DNA of 64,000 nt, from positions 23,534 through 87,533 of the forward strand of contig JADJXO010000008.1 in assembly GCA_016715825.1 (NCBI GenBank). The letters are read 5' to 3'. The translations under genes were made by a program, and so were the position numbers. This DNA comes from Nitrospira sp. (GTDB lineage Bacteria > Nitrospirota > Nitrospiria > Nitrospirales > Nitrospiraceae). This document shows positions 33,171 through 43,144 of the stretch, one piece after another. The notes under the pieces are model-generated. The model was not told the origin of the DNA. It did not search any database and was given only the letters and a program-made list of their open reading frames with translations. The number at the start of each line of letters is the position of its first letter. The stretch's first letter is position 1.

Positions 33171-33982
33171 GGGGTCGATCGCCCGTCAGAATTCCCGTTG
33201 TCAGGGCTCCGCGGGCTGCTCAAGATCTGCTTCAGGAACGCCATGTGCTGATCGGGTAGAGACGGAGGATTCCGTGCTTCAGACAACACGCGTTGAGGAT
33301 CCTCCCGCATCACCACCCCCAATCGATCAACCGTCTCCACTCCCTTTTTCAACCTGCCGGCCGCAAGTCTGGACACAAGCGGATGCAGGATGGTCACTAA
33401 CCCCGATAGAAACGGATTATCCAATTTCGTATAGGCCACTAACGTGCTTACCGTCGATTCGTGGCTCCCCTCATCCTGCACGACACCGATCCGAAGAAAG
33501 ACGACCGCCTTCCCCGTCACATGGGGCAGCAGCCGGCTTTCGTGCGTACCATCGAGGAAGTAGATGCGCGAGGCAGGATCCTCATACACCAGCTCGACGA
33601 TACCCGTTGACCCCTCTCCATCGTCCCCCCAAAATCGACCAGGACCCCGCCCTTCCGACTGGTACAGGCCAAGATTGAGACGCCGAATCAGCGTTGCAGT
33701 CAACGGAGGATCATCCAAGAGATACCGATACAACGCTCCGGATACCGTAGTTCGAATCGGTCCGAGTCGACTCTCGATCGAATTATTCTCGATGATCGGT
33801 TGCAGTCGACAGGCCCAGGCCTGGTCCACTCGTTCGACGGGAAAGGTGAGCCCGGCATGATTGGGAGGCAATGTACAGCTCTCCGACCGGCTATTCCCGG
33901 ATGGTGTACACAGCACGAGGCCGATGGACACGACGAGCAGGCGTGCCAGAGGACCAACGTCAAGCCGTGCTGCGGAAATCAT
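33167..33982 (-). CDS. Secreted protein of unknown function
   Basis: 271 residues with a signal sequence (ARLLVVSIGLVLCTPSGNS). The middle (GRFWGDDGEGSTGIVELVYEDPASRIYFLDGTHESRLLPHVTGKAVVFLRIG) looks like a beta-rich domain. The C-terminus is polar and helical. It overlaps both neighbours by 4 bases. No family recognised; one alternative is a lipoprotein, since the signal ends near a Cys, but no clear lipobox is seen. Confidence 0.65.
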   Translation of the reverse strand: MISAARLDVGPLARLLVVSIGLVLCTPSGNSRSESCTLPPNHAGLTFPVERVDQAWACRLQPIIENNSIESRLGPIRTTVSGALYRYLLDDPPLTATLIRRLNLGLYQSEGRGPGRFWGDDGEGSTGIVELVYEDPASRIYFLDGTHESRLLPHVTGKAVVFLRIGVVQDEGSHESTVSTLVAYTKLDNPFLSGLVTILHPLVSRLAAGRLKKGVETVDRLGVVMREDPQRVLSEARNPPSLPDQHMAFLKQILSSPRSPDNGNSDGRSTP

Positions 33983-35268
33983 GGAGCCGGTTTCGTGATG
34001 GTAATCGTGAGATGAATGGGAAAGAGACGCTCAGAATCCTGGCGTAGTCTAGCCTGTCGCAAGAGGGTCTCGACCGACGGCGTGACGGTCCCTTCGAATG
34101 AAGGCCGACCGTTCGTCAGCACGGCGAGTGGTTTGGAGATGTCGATCAACTCCTCGTTCAGAAAGAGACTATACCGTTGCACGTGTTCAGCCTGCACCTC
34201 GATGCGGTTGCGTTCGGCGATCGAAGCATCAAGTCTGGCGTAGACCCGACGCTTAATGCGTTCGTCACGCCTGTCCACCAAATCCTCTGAAAATGCTGCG
34301 ATGGGGTCGGTCGCATCAAGGCGAACCCAGTTAAACGGTTGAAAGTGGCTGGCATCGCGCACCAGCGTGACTCTAGCCGGTAACGGCTGGCGGCGCTGAT
34401 GATGAAACCATGCAACAAGGTCCGGTAACTCCTCCTTGGGGAAATAATGCCCGCCTGCGATAGGATGCTCACGTTGGTGCTCGCGATACAGGTACGGATA
34501 GCCAAGCGCATCCAGCTCTTTCGCAATCGATCGGCTCAGCTGCACGGGCATGACCTGATCTTTGGCTCCATGAATGATATAGATGGGTGTGTTGCGAAGA
34601 TTCACGAGGAACGGCATCAGCACATCATCCAATCCACTTGCCATGGGCGCAATCCCGGCAAAGAGCGGCGCATGATGCATCCCGATCAGCCACGCTCCGA
34701 TCCCGCCGTTCGACATACCTGTCAGAAAGACTCGATCGGGATCGATATGGTATCGCCTGGTGACATCCTGAATCGTCTCCAACACCAATTCCTCAGCCCG
34801 CCTCGTAAACCAGGCGCCGGAGGGATAGGTGGGACAAGCCAAGAGAGCGTCTTCTCCCAAACGAATACGCCACCGCTCGAGGTATTCTTCACCGGTAAAA
34901 CCGAATCCGTGCAAACACACGACCAGCGCATAGCGCTTCTCAGTCTCATAGGAATCCGGAACAAACAACGACAACGGGTAGGTCTGCCCACGGACGACAA
35001 TCTGTTCACTCGGAAGAGTCCCGGTGAGCTGACTCTGGTACGCTCTTCCTTTCTTGATGATGAGAGAAACCGTTTCGATCGACGCCTGCTCATCGGACAG
35101 AATCGTTGCCAACAGACGCTCTGCCTCATCCGCGTCGCCGGCATCGAGATACTGATGGACGAGCGCTGTGAGACTTCGGGCGGACTGAGCGGATACTTCT
35201 AGAAAACTGAACGCTCCACTGCCTGCCAAGAACGCCGTCAGAATAATCATCCACCGCAAAAAGATCAC
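33979..35268 (-). CDS. Secreted alpha/beta hydrolase (esterase/depolymerase-like)
   Basis: 429 residues. A signal peptide is followed by a small helical domain, then an alpha/beta hydrolase: ALVVCLHGFGFTGEEYL, the nucleophile FLTGMSNGGIGAW, the acid YIIHGAKDQVMPV and a histidine in AGGHYFPKEELPDLVAW. The layout is that of PHB-depolymerase/feruloyl-esterase-type enzymes. A C-terminal beta domain follows (RIEVQAEHVQRYSLFLNEELIDI). It overlaps ribD and the next gene by 4 bases each. Confidence 0.8.
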   Translation of the reverse strand: MIFLRWMIILTAFLAGSGAFSFLEVSAQSARSLTALVHQYLDAGDADEAERLLATILSDEQASIETVSLIIKKGRAYQSQLTGTLPSEQIVVRGQTYPLSLFVPDSYETEKRYALVVCLHGFGFTGEEYLERWRIRLGEDALLACPTYPSGAWFTRRAEELVLETIQDVTRRYHIDPDRVFLTGMSNGGIGAWLIGMHHAPLFAGIAPMASGLDDVLMPFLVNLRNTPIYIIHGAKDQVMPVQLSRSIAKELDALGYPYLYREHQREHPIAGGHYFPKEELPDLVAWFHHQRRQPLPARVTLVRDASHFQPFNWVRLDATDPIAAFSEDLVDRRDERIKRRVYARLDASIAERNRIEVQAEHVQRYSLFLNEELIDISKPLAVLTNGRPSFEGTVTPSVETLLRQARLRQDSERLFPIHLTITITKPAP

Positions 35269-36383
35269 AACACTCCTTCCACGACCATATCGTCACCGAG
35301 CGGCCGCACCACCATACGACGGACACGTATTGCCTTTGCGAGTCGTGCGGGACTGTTTCCCCCGATGAGTCCCTTGGTATCTCGGCCACCGAGCAACAGG
35401 GGCGCGATGTAGAGACGAACGTGGTCAACCAACTTGCCCCTCAACATCGCTGCATTGATCTCGCCCCCTCCCTCTACCAGTACAGACCGGACGCCGCGCC
35501 GTCCAAGCTCCCTGAGGAGAGCCGGCAACGACACACGACCCTCCCGAGCGGAAATCGTAAAGACTTCAATGCCTTTCTCTTCCAACGCCGATCGCCTGGT
35601 TCGTGGGGCCATCGCCGTTGTCGCAACAATCGTCTTGGCCTTATCCTGTTGCGTTAAAATCTTTGCCGTGAGGGGGATGCGTAGTCTGCTATCGACGACA
35701 ATGCGAAGAGGCTGCCGTGAGGCGACCGTCTCTAATCGCGCTCCCGTCCTCGCAGTCAGCGACGGATTATCAATCAGAACGGTGTTCACTCCAATCAAGA
35801 TGCTCTCGACAGAACGACGAAGCTGATGCACCTCCTGACGGGACATCTCACTCGTGATCCACTGGGACTCGCCCCTTGCCGTCGCCAGCTGTCCATCTAG
35901 TGTCATGCCCGCCTTGAGTGTGACATAAGGCCGACCGGTCTTCATCCAATGGCAGTAGGCCCTGTTCAATTCTTCGGCTTCGAGGCGAGCCACTCCGACC
36001 GAGACCGAGAGTCCGGCTCGTCGAAGTGCGGCGACTCCTTTTCCCTTGACCGATGGATTCGGATCCTGCATCGCAATCACCACACGGCGGACACCAGTGC
36101 GAAGGATTTCTGGGACGCAAGGTGGCGTGCGTTTCTTGAGATGGCAGCAGGGCTCAAGGGTGATGTAGAGCGTTGAACCTCGAGCGCGAGTCCCTGCCTG
36201 TCGTAACGCGTGAATCTCTGCGTGGGGAGTTCCTGGTCGGAGATGAAATCCCTGCCCGACAAGTTCACCTTGACGGACCACCAAGGCTCCGACCATCGGA
36301 TTCGGGCTCGTCGTTCCCTGGCCCTTCGCCGCCAAGCGAAGGGCTAGGGTCATGAAGCGGAGATCGTGTTGAGTAGTGGTCAC
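35265..36383 (-). CDS. ribD: Bifunctional riboflavin deaminase/reductase
   Basis: 372 residues. The N-terminal deaminase domain has TPHAEIHALRQAG and TLEPCCHLKKRTPPC (zinc ligands His/Cys/Cys); the C-terminal reductase domain has YVTLKAGMTLDGQLATARGESQWIT and SVLVEGGGEINAAML. It catalyses the second and third steps of the pathway. It overlaps ppdK by 4 bases upstream and the esterase by 4 bases downstream. Confidence 0.95.
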   Translation of the reverse strand: MTTTQHDLRFMTLALRLAAKGQGTTSPNPMVGALVVRQGELVGQGFHLRPGTPHAEIHALRQAGTRARGSTLYITLEPCCHLKKRTPPCVPEILRTGVRRVVIAMQDPNPSVKGKGVAALRRAGLSVSVGVARLEAEELNRAYCHWMKTGRPYVTLKAGMTLDGQLATARGESQWITSEMSRQEVHQLRRSVESILIGVNTVLIDNPSLTARTGARLETVASRQPLRIVVDSRLRIPLTAKILTQQDKAKTIVATTAMAPRTRRSALEEKGIEVFTISAREGRVSLPALLRELGRRGVRSVLVEGGGEINAAMLRGKLVDHVRLYIAPLLLGGRDTKGLIGGNSPARLAKAIRVRRMVVRPLGDDMVVEGVL

Positions 36384-39166
36384 CGTCTCTTACGGCGTGA
36401 CGTCGAAGACCTACGCGACTTCGCTGGCTTGCGCGCCGTCCTGGGTTTCTTCCCTGCCGGCTTCACACTCGAAGCTGCGATCGCTGCTTGCGCCGCCGCC
36501 AATCGCGCAATCGCGACGCGGAATGGTGAACAGCTCACGTAATCTAACCCCAGTTGATGGCAGAACTCGACGGAGCTGGGATCGCCGCCATGCTCGCCAC
36601 AGATGCCCAGCTTGATATCGGGTCGCGTCTTGCGCCCACCCTCGATGGCCCGTTTCATCAGCGAACCAACGCCTTCGCGGTCGAGCACAGCAAAGGGGTC
36701 CGAATCCATGATCTTGTTGGTCTTATAGAAATCGATGAACTTCGCAGCATCATCACGTGAGAAACCGAACGTGGTCTGCGTCAAATCGTTCGTCCCGAAT
36801 GAGAAGAACTCCGCCTCCTGCGCAATCCGATCGGCCGTCACAGCCGCACGCGGCAACTCGATCATCGTCCCGACCAGATAATTGAGCTTCACGCCGTACC
36901 GTTTCATGGTCTCCAGAGCCACTTCTCTCACGAGATCTTTCTGAGACTTCATTTCGGCGACCATGCCGACCAGTGGGATCATGATCTCCGGTACGATCTT
37001 CTTCCCTTCCTTCGCCAACTCGCAAGCCGCTTCCATGATCGCCTTTGCCTGCATCCGCGTGATCTCCGGCATGGTAATACCCAACCGACAGCCACGGAGC
37101 CCCAGCATAGGGTTGAATTCGTGAAGTTCTTCCACTCGAGCCAGTAAACGCCGTTTTTCCTCGAGCTTGGCCCCGTCATGCTCGGTCAGTTCCAGCTGGG
37201 CAATCTCTACCATCAGGTCTTCGCGCTTCGGCAAAAACTCGTGGAGCGGCGGATCAAGGAGCCGTATCGTGACAGGGTACCCCTGCATCTCTCGGTAGAG
37301 CCCAATAAAGTCTTGCTTCTGCAGCGGCAGTAGTTGATCAAGAAATTTTTCACGTTCTTCTTTCGTGCGTGCCAGGATCATCTTCTGCATGATCGAAATT
37401 CGATCTTCGGCAAAGAACATGTGCTCCGTCCGGCACAATCCGATGCCTTCCGCTCCGAATCCCCTCGCGATCTTTGCCTGGTCCGGAACATCAGCGTTGG
37501 CTCGAACACGCAGTGTCCGTTCGCTGTCAGCCCAGGACAGCAATGTCGTGAACAATTGATACTTCGTCGACTTCTTGGAATCCAGTCTCCCTTGCACGAC
37601 TTGAATGATCTCCGATTCCACTACCGGCACGTCCCCATCGTAGACATTCCCGGTGGAACCATTGACGGAGATATAGTCCCCTTCGCGGAACACCTTCGAA
37701 CCGATCCGTACTGATTGATCGTCGATCACCTCTACGGCTTCACAACCGGCGACGCAGACCTTCCCCATCTGTCTCGCCACCACGGCCGCATGCGATGTCA
37801 TCCCGCCACGCGCGGTCAAAAATCCGGTTGCCGCATTCATCCCGTGAATATCGTCCGGGCTGGTTTCATCACGGACGAGCACGACCCGTTGCCCAGCGGC
37901 TTTCATCTCGACCGCACGATCCGGTGTGAGCGCAACCTTTCCCGCCGCCGCCCCAGGACCGGCCGGCAAGCCTTTGCCTAATGGCGTCGAACTGGATTCC
38001 ACCGCCGTATCGAAAATTGGATAGAGGTACTGCGCCAATTGATCAGGACCGACCCGCTGCACGGCTTCACGCTTTGTGATCAATCCTTCTTTGACCATTT
38101 CAACGGCAATCCGAACGGCCGAGATGCCGGTCCGCTTCCCGACGCGCGTCTGGAGCATATAGAGTTTGCCCTCCTGGATCGTAAATTCCAGGTCAAGCAT
38201 GTCTCGGTAATGTTTCTCCAACTTCTTGTAGGTCTGTTCGAGATCTTTGTAGGCTGCCGGAACATTCTTCGCGAGTGCGCTGACTGGCAACGGCGTTCTG
38301 ATACCAGCCACAACATCCTCACCCTGAGCATTCATCAAGCATTCACCGAAGAAGTTGTGCTCGCCGGTGTTCGGATCGCGGGTGAAGGCCACACCGGTTC
38401 CGCTGGTATCGCCCATATTGCCGAACACCATCGCAACCACGTTGACCGCGGTCCCCCAATGGTCCGGAATGCCGTTCAACCGCCGATAGGTGATCGCACG
38501 TGCACCATTCCAGGACGAGAACACCGCATTGATCGCCATGCGCAACTGCTCATTGGGGTCGTCCGGAAACTCCTTCCTGGTTTCTTCTTTCACCAACGTC
38601 TTGAATCGTGCGACGAGGTCCCGCAATCCACCTGCATCTAAGTGGGTCTCGTGGGTCACGCCCATCTCTTCCTTCTTGTGCTTGAGAATTGCTTCGAAAT
38701 GTTCGCGCGGAACCCCCATGACGATGCTGCCGAACATCGTAATAAACCGGCGATAACTGTCCTGCGCAAACCGTTCGTTCTTCGTTTTCGCGGCAAGGCC
38801 TTCAACCGTCTTCAACGTCAGGCCCACGTTGAGCACCGTATCCATCATCCCGGGCATTGATGCGCGGGCACCGGAACGCACGGAGACCAGCAACGGCTTT
38901 TCGGGATTCCCAAACCCCATCCCCATCGACCGCTCTACGCGCTTCAGGGCAGCCAATGTCGCCTCCCACATGCCGGGTGGATATTTCTTCCCGTGCTTGT
39001 CGTATTCGATGCAGGCTTCGGTCGTGATCGTGAAGCCGGGTGGAACCGAGATACCGAGATTCGTCATTTCTGCCAATCCCGCCCCTTTTCCGCCGAGCAG
39101 TTCCTTCATGTGTGAGGTACCCTCAGCTTTGCCGTCACCGAAATAGTAGACGTATTTCTTTGCCAC
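36380..39166 (-). CDS. ppdK: Pyruvate, phosphate dikinase
   Basis: 928 residues from a GTG at 39166, preceded by AAGGAG. The ATP-grasp domain begins KYVYYFGDGKAEGTSHMKELLGGKGAGLAEM; the phosphohistidine domain has GGMTSHAAVVARQMGKVCVAGC; the PEP/pyruvate domain ends with GICGEHGGDPSSVEF. It converts pyruvate, ATP and phosphate to PEP. It is 50 residues longer than plant/Clostridium enzymes at its C-terminus, where a Lys/Arg/Ala/Pro-rich tail (KPAGKKPRTARKPAKSRR) is added. A leader of 49 bases separates it from the upstream membrane protein. Confidence 0.95.
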   Translation of the reverse strand: MAKKYVYYFGDGKAEGTSHMKELLGGKGAGLAEMTNLGISVPPGFTITTEACIEYDKHGKKYPPGMWEATLAALKRVERSMGMGFGNPEKPLLVSVRSGARASMPGMMDTVLNVGLTLKTVEGLAAKTKNERFAQDSYRRFITMFGSIVMGVPREHFEAILKHKKEEMGVTHETHLDAGGLRDLVARFKTLVKEETRKEFPDDPNEQLRMAINAVFSSWNGARAITYRRLNGIPDHWGTAVNVVAMVFGNMGDTSGTGVAFTRDPNTGEHNFFGECLMNAQGEDVVAGIRTPLPVSALAKNVPAAYKDLEQTYKKLEKHYRDMLDLEFTIQEGKLYMLQTRVGKRTGISAVRIAVEMVKEGLITKREAVQRVGPDQLAQYLYPIFDTAVESSSTPLGKGLPAGPGAAAGKVALTPDRAVEMKAAGQRVVLVRDETSPDDIHGMNAATGFLTARGGMTSHAAVVARQMGKVCVAGCEAVEVIDDQSVRIGSKVFREGDYISVNGSTGNVYDGDVPVVESEIIQVVQGRLDSKKSTKYQLFTTLLSWADSERTLRVRANADVPDQAKIARGFGAEGIGLCRTEHMFFAEDRISIMQKMILARTKEEREKFLDQLLPLQKQDFIGLYREMQGYPVTIRLLDPPLHEFLPKREDLMVEIAQLELTEHDGAKLEEKRRLLARVEELHEFNPMLGLRGCRLGITMPEITRMQAKAIMEAACELAKEGKKIVPEIMIPLVGMVAEMKSQKDLVREVALETMKRYGVKLNYLVGTMIELPRAAVTADRIAQEAEFFSFGTNDLTQTTFGFSRDDAAKFIDFYKTNKIMDSDPFAVLDREGVGSLMKRAIEGGRKTRPDIKLGICGEHGGDPSSVEFCHQLGLDYVSCSPFRVAIARLAAAQAAIAASSVKPAGKKPRTARKPAKSRRSSTSRRKRR

Positions 39167-39215
39167 GTGACTTCTCCTTCCAGGAAGAATGCGTATCAAT
39201 GAGCTGTCGACGTCT

Positions 39216-39686
39216 TCATCTGTCGGTCGACTCCAGATGAAGCCGATACCGGTTCACTAGGAGCCACTTTGTCTTTACGCCACCAACGATAATAGCAGCG
39301 ACAAACAACATCAGCATCAACAATCGGTAGTCGGCCTGAACACCTTGATCGACATAATAGTGACCATCAGGTGCCTTCTTGAGCTTCGTATCGGGCGAAA
39401 GAGAGTGCGGCTGGCCGCTCGGATCAGAAAGGTTGAGCCATTCCGAACAGAGCTGAACTGGTTCAGTTTCACCTGGCGGGGACTGCCATGACAATCGAAG
39501 GCAGACATCCTGTTTGGCATTAAAAAGATCGGGAGTCTTTACCAAGTCATCCAAATTGATGCCGCTGAGCTTAAGCCCTACGAAGAGGACGGCATTACAG
39601 CACACGATTAAGCCCAGCGAAACCACAAGAGAAAATCGTCGGATCTTGTTCGCCCGACTGGACTCGGCCACCATCGGCTGATCCAT
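39216..39686 (-). CDS. Two-helix membrane protein, unknown function
   Basis: 156 residues with one membrane helix near the N-terminus (SLVVSLGLIVCCNAVLFVGL) and one near the C-terminus (YRLLMLMLFVAAIIVGGV). The ~85 residues between them are soluble and contain two Cys. The gene lies between glyS and ppdK in the same direction and may be co-transcribed. No family recognised. Confidence 0.65.
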   Translation of the reverse strand: MDQPMVAESSRANKIRRFSLVVSLGLIVCCNAVLFVGLKLSGINLDDLVKTPDLFNAKQDVCLRLSWQSPPGETEPVQLCSEWLNLSDPSGQPHSLSPDTKLKKAPDGHYYVDQGVQADYRLLMLMLFVAAIIVGGVKTKWLLVNRYRLHLESTDR

Positions 39687-39743
39687 GGCAATTCTCGCTG
39701 TGCCTGGTCCACCCAGCGCAGTCCGCTTTCCGTCCGATTCGAT

Positions 39744-41933
39744 CTACCGTCCTTGTACCACAATCTGGGAAAAGTCCGCGAATAACATAAACAGGTCATC
39801 AACCTCTTTGAGTAGCGACAACCGATTACTGCGGATGGTCTTGTCTTCTGCATTCACCATCACGGCTTCGAAAAATGTATCGATGATCGGCCTGAGTCCA
39901 ACCAAGGAATTCAATGCCCCTTGATAGTCACCTGTGGACAGCGCGAACCCCATCTTTTGTCCTTCTTCGGCGACTGCCTGGTGAAGCGTCATTTCTGAGG
40001 GATCTTGAAACCTCGTGTCATCAACCGGCAAGCGCTCCCACTGTTCCTTTTCAACTAGCCGATGCGCACGCTTGAACCCGACAATCAAGGGATCAAACTC
40101 CGGTTTCCTTGTTACTTCTTCAATAGCCTTCATCTTCTGCATAAGGTCGACGAGATCTACCGATTTAGCATGGGATGATTTCAGCACTGAATCAATAACG
40201 TCATCCCGCAAGGTATATACGACTCGGCCGTAGTGTCGAAGTCGCTCAAAGATGAACTCCGTGATACGCAGACGACGTTCCTGATCTAACCCTGGCGCGC
40301 CGCTAAACCCGTCGTCCACCACAATCTCCATGGCCTGGTCAATACATGGCCTGAGATCGATTCGAAGATTCTCTTCAAGCACGACCCTTACGATCGCGGT
40401 GGCATGACGGCGCAACGCAAAAGGATCTTCTGATCCCGTCGGGACGATACCCACATGAAAAAACGATGCAAGGGAATCTAGTCGATCTGCCAGGGAAAGA
40501 ACCTGTCCCGCCCTCGTCTTGGGTAATGCTCCCTCAATTGCTTTAGGCAGGTACTGCTCTCGAATAGCCTGAGCCACCGCCGTTGATTCTCCGTCGTGCA
40601 GCGCGTACTCTCCCCCCATGACACCTTGAAGCTCAGGGAACTCACCCACAATCCCAGTCAGATGGTCGGCTTTGGACAATGCCGCCGCCCGATCACAAAC
40701 TTTTGGTAGCTCAGCTTGGCTACCATCCAATTGAGCGGTCATGAAAGCAGCCAGTTTTCTCATTCGCTCTTGCTTCTGAGCCATCGTGCCCAGTTTCCGA
40801 TGAAACGTGACTCCACTGAGTTTCTTGGCACGCGCTTCCAACGTGATCTTCCGATCTTCATCGAAAAAGAATCTCGCATCGGCCAACCGAGCTGCCAACA
40901 CACGCTCGTTACCTTCGCGGATGAGAGACATATCTTTGACACGGTTGTTCGCTACGGCGATGAAATGGGGCGCTAGCTTGCCGGTGTGTTTCTGCCGCAA
41001 GGAAAAAAATCCCTGGTGTTCCTTCATCGAGGTCATCAGAATCTCTTCCGGCATCTTCAGATACACATCCTTAAAAGACCCCATAATCGCCTGGGGCTGT
41101 TCCGTGGCGTACACGGCCTGGTCAAGCAAGGCTTCGTCGTCGTTCAACTGAAATCCTGCCTTGTGACAAATGGCAGTAATCTGTTCCTCGATCAGTTCTC
41201 GACGGCGCTGTGGATCAACGATGACACCCTGGCGCTCCAACAACCTGGCATAGGAAGCGGCATCGCGAACAGTGCCCCACTTCCCTCCGCCTAAGACTCG
41301 ATGGCCTTTCGTCTGATCCGATGCTGTGATCCCGCCGGCCTTGATTGGAAGCACCTTGCCTCCATACAGCACCACCATCCACCGGATCGGACGGGCGAAG
41401 CGCACGCCGCTTTCGTTCCATTTCATTGCTTTGGGGAAAGCCAGACCTGATACGAGTTGCGGGAGCGTTTCGAGCAAGACATCGGTGGACGCCCGGCCGT
41501 CCGCACGTTTCACTGCAAACAGGTACTCACCCTTCGGGGTCTGGCGTACTTGAAGCTCCTGAACGGCCACACCCTGACCAGCGGCAAATCCGAAGGCCGC
41601 TTTGGTCGGTTGCCCCGCCTGATCGAACGCAACAGCCTTGGACGGTCCCATTGCCTCTTTCATGATGGAGGTCTGTTTCGCCGCCAAGCCATCAACCACG
41701 ATCGTCAATCGCCGCGGTGTCCCCATGGTTTGGATGGACTTAAAGGTGACCCGATGATCGTTGAATAGAGCTTTAGCCGATTCCTTGAGTGACGTGAGCG
41801 CGGGAGCAATGAATTGATAGGGCAGTTCCTCTACACCAATTTCCAACAGCAACTCAGCCGTGGCAGGTGCGGAAGTCTCGCTACGTTTCTTCTGTGCGGT
41901 CTTTCGGCGTGCGGCTTTCTGTTGAGTTGCCAT
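39744..41933 (-). CDS. glyS: Glycyl-tRNA synthetase, beta subunit
   Basis: 729 residues. LLLEIGVEELPYQFIAPAL is the family start motif, LRPIDTFFEAVMVNAED is near the C-terminus, and the body matches GlyS (HD-like domain KADHLTGIVGEFPELQGVMGGEYA and anticodon domain). An unusual 27-residue basic N-terminal extension (MATQQKAARRKTAQKKRSE) precedes the usual start. It lies 6 bases after glyQ. Confidence 0.95.
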   Translation of the reverse strand: MATQQKAARRKTAQKKRSETSAPATAELLLEIGVEELPYQFIAPALTSLKESAKALFNDHRVTFKSIQTMGTPRRLTIVVDGLAAKQTSIMKEAMGPSKAVAFDQAGQPTKAAFGFAAGQGVAVQELQVRQTPKGEYLFAVKRADGRASTDVLLETLPQLVSGLAFPKAMKWNESGVRFARPIRWMVVLYGGKVLPIKAGGITASDQTKGHRVLGGGKWGTVRDAASYARLLERQGVIVDPQRRRELIEEQITAICHKAGFQLNDDEALLDQAVYATEQPQAIMGSFKDVYLKMPEEILMTSMKEHQGFFSLRQKHTGKLAPHFIAVANNRVKDMSLIREGNERVLAARLADARFFFDEDRKITLEARAKKLSGVTFHRKLGTMAQKQERMRKLAAFMTAQLDGSQAELPKVCDRAAALSKADHLTGIVGEFPELQGVMGGEYALHDGESTAVAQAIREQYLPKAIEGALPKTRAGQVLSLADRLDSLASFFHVGIVPTGSEDPFALRRHATAIVRVVLEENLRIDLRPCIDQAMEIVVDDGFSGAPGLDQERRLRITEFIFERLRHYGRVVYTLRDDVIDSVLKSSHAKSVDLVDLMQKMKAIEEVTRKPEFDPLIVGFKRAHRLVEKEQWERLPVDDTRFQDPSEMTLHQAVAEEGQKMGFALSTGDYQGALNSLVGLRPIIDTFFEAVMVNAEDKTIRSNRLSLLKEVDDLFMLFADFSQIVVQGR

Positions 41934-41939
41934 AACGAA

Positions 41940-42875
41940 TTACGTGCGGCCTGTTCCGACCTCTGCTCGAGGCGTGCCGGACTTTGTGCCTCTCGGTTCG
42001 TGATTCAACAGCGGATGGCCCATCGCAGTTCGCTCTTCGAGATAGCGTTCAGCACACTGCCTGGCCAATGCTCGCACTCTGGCAATATAACCCGTTCGCT
42101 CCGCCACACTGATCGCACCGCGCGCATCCAAGAGATTGAACACATGGGACGACTTGATGCAGTAATCATAGGCAGGCAGCGTTCTGCGCTGGTCGGCTTG
42201 GGTAAGCAAGCGCGTACACTCTCGTTCATTCGCCTCGAACGCCTGCACCAGCATGGCCACATCCGCTTGTTCAAAGTTGTACCGCGACCCCTGCACCTCG
42301 GTTTCATGGTGAATATCGCCATACTTGATGGAATCCGTCCACGCCAGGTCAAAGACGTTGTTCACTTGCTGCAGATACATGGCAATTCGCTCTGTCCCAT
42401 AGGTGATTTCGCCCGTGATGGGGCTCAGTTCAATGCCTCCAATTTCCTGAAAGTACGTGAATTGGGTGATTTCCATCCCGTCCAAACGCACTTCCCAGCC
42501 AAGTCCCCAGGCTCCCAACGTCGGTGATTCCCAATCATCTTGAATGAAGCGGATATCATGCTCCTTTGGATTAATCCCCAGCCGAGCCAGACTCTCCAAA
42601 TACAGCTCCTGAATGTTGTCCGGTGAAGGTTTCAGTACGACTTGGTACTGATAATAATGCTGGAGACGGTTGGGGTTTTCACCATACCGGCCATCGGTAG
42701 GTCGACGACACGGCTGCACATAGGCGGCGCGCCATGGTTCTGGTCCGAGTGATCGTAAGAACGTGGCAGGGTGAAACGTCCCTGCGCCCATTTCCATATC
42801 GTAGGGTTGATGAATGACACATCCATGATCGGCCCAGAAACGATGGAGGGTTAGAATCAGTTCTTGGAACGTCAC
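41940..42875 (-). CDS. glyQ: Glycyl-tRNA synthetase, alpha subunit
   Basis: 311 residues. TFQELILTLHRFWADHGCVI, GAGTFHPATFLRSLGPEPW, and YVQPCRRPTDGRYGENPNRLQHYYQYQ are GlyQ class II motifs. It forms the alpha2beta2 enzyme with GlyS downstream. It is the first gene of the long leftward cluster, with a 268-base divergent spacer before the Rrf2 gene. Confidence 0.97.
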   Translation of the reverse strand: MTFQELILTLHRFWADHGCVIHQPYDMEMGAGTFHPATFLRSLGPEPWRAAYVQPCRRPTDGRYGENPNRLQHYYQYQVVLKPSPDNIQELYLESLARLGINPKEHDIRFIQDDWESPTLGAWGLGWEVRLDGMEITQFTYFQEIGGIELSPITGEITYGTERIAMYLQQVNNVFDLAWTDSIKYGDIHHETEVQGSRYNFEQADVAMLVQAFEANERECTRLLTQADQRRTLPAYDYCIKSSHVFNLLDARGAISVAERTGYIARVRALARQCAERYLEERTAMGHPLLNHEPRGTKSGTPRAEVGTGRT

Positions 42876-43069
42876 TGAACGTGCAGCCTCGTCAGGAGAG
42901 ATGACTAGATGTTTACATGTGAAGTTGGCAGGCTAGCAAGAATGCTTTTCCAGTGTCAAGGAACAGCCCGCTCTAAGCTGTTACCACACACCATCAAGAC
43001 TCAAGAAAGACGAGATCCTTACCCCGCATGAGTGCCTGAGATGAGATTCTTGTCCCCTCTGATTTAACC

Positions 43070-43099
43070 TTGACGTATGGAATATACTTTTCATATTGT
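43070..43099 (+). promoter_or_regulatory. Candidate promoter of the Rrf2-TSUP pair
   Basis: TTGACG at 43070-43075 and TATTGT at 43094-43099 are separated by 18 bases, about 45 bases before the ATG at 43145. A second TTGACA follows at 43109 near the expected start, which could be part of an operator for the Rrf2 protein. Confidence 0.35.
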
Positions 43100-43144
43100 T
43101 ATGCTTGTTGACAAAGTTAGTTGAATTTCTGCCAATACAATACC

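Noticed and set aside
41814..42527. 237-residue plus-strand frame across the glyS/glyQ junction
   Set aside because: Shadow of two certain genes on the minus strand.
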